This document shows, piece by piece, positions 5,032-5,040 of a stretch of DNA of 5,040 bases; within the stretch, counting starts at the first letter, position 1, and every line of letters begins with the position of its first letter. A program made the translations under genes and the position numbers. The notes beneath the pieces were generated by a model. It saw only the letters and a list, made by a program, of their open reading frames with translations. It had not been told where the DNA came from and ran no database searches. Origin of the DNA: Tannerella sp. (GTDB lineage Bacteria; Bacteroidota; Bacteroidia; Bacteroidales; Tannerellaceae); contig JAIRYY010000322.1 of NCBI GenBank assembly GCA_031267485.1, forward strand, positions 1 through 5,040, given 5' to 3'.

Positions 5032-5040
5032 CCGTGTAGC

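Overview
The window most likely comes from a member of the Bacteroidota, probably Bacteroidales-like, with fairly GC-rich coding DNA. Two promoters fit the unusual Bacteroidota consensus (TTG, about 19-20 bp, TAnnTTTG). Start codons follow A/T-rich leaders with no Shine-Dalgarno sequence. The dihydrolipoyl acyltransferase N-terminus (MPKQGQSVES) also looks like the Bacteroidota type. The species cannot be fixed from the sequence alone.

Layout, left to right. Positions 1-199 hold two tandem copies of a dyad-rich intergenic repeat, and 200-291 is featureless. Next come two minus-strand genes: lpdA (292-1650, dihydrolipoyl dehydrogenase, E3) and, upstream of it in transcription, a dihydrolipoamide acyltransferase E2 gene (1672-3084). 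They are 21 bp apart and form an operon transcribed right to left from a promoter at 3133-3162. A 330-bp divergent regulatory region (3085-3414) carries this promoter, a second promoter facing right, and several dyads. The rightward promoter drives a membrane protein gene (3415-4518) related to the MsrQ / ferric-reductase-like heme b family. Downstream is an array of 15 units of 21 bp (4625-4939), then a diverged relative of the left-hand intergenic repeat at the window edge (about 4987-5031).

How the genes work together. E2 passes an acyl group from a 2-oxo acid, via its lipoyl arm, to CoA, and E3 reoxidises the lipoyl arm with NAD+. No E1 decarboxylase gene is present, and the E2 gene sits directly behind the promoter, so E1 must be encoded elsewhere. 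The divergent membrane protein probably carries heme b and moves electrons across the inner membrane. Its link to the 2-oxoacid dehydrogenase genes is only shared regulatory DNA.

The least ordinary feature is the tandem repetition. Three unrelated tandem arrays lie within 2.3 kb, with unit lengths of 24 bp (E2 linker), 39 bp (membrane protein linker) and 21 bp (intergenic). All are multiples of three. The 21-bp array stays open in two minus-strand frames. In one of them, reading RNDPNSI heptads, most of the common unit-to-unit changes are silent. The central genes are otherwise conventional, and I do not see a clearly new multi-gene system.
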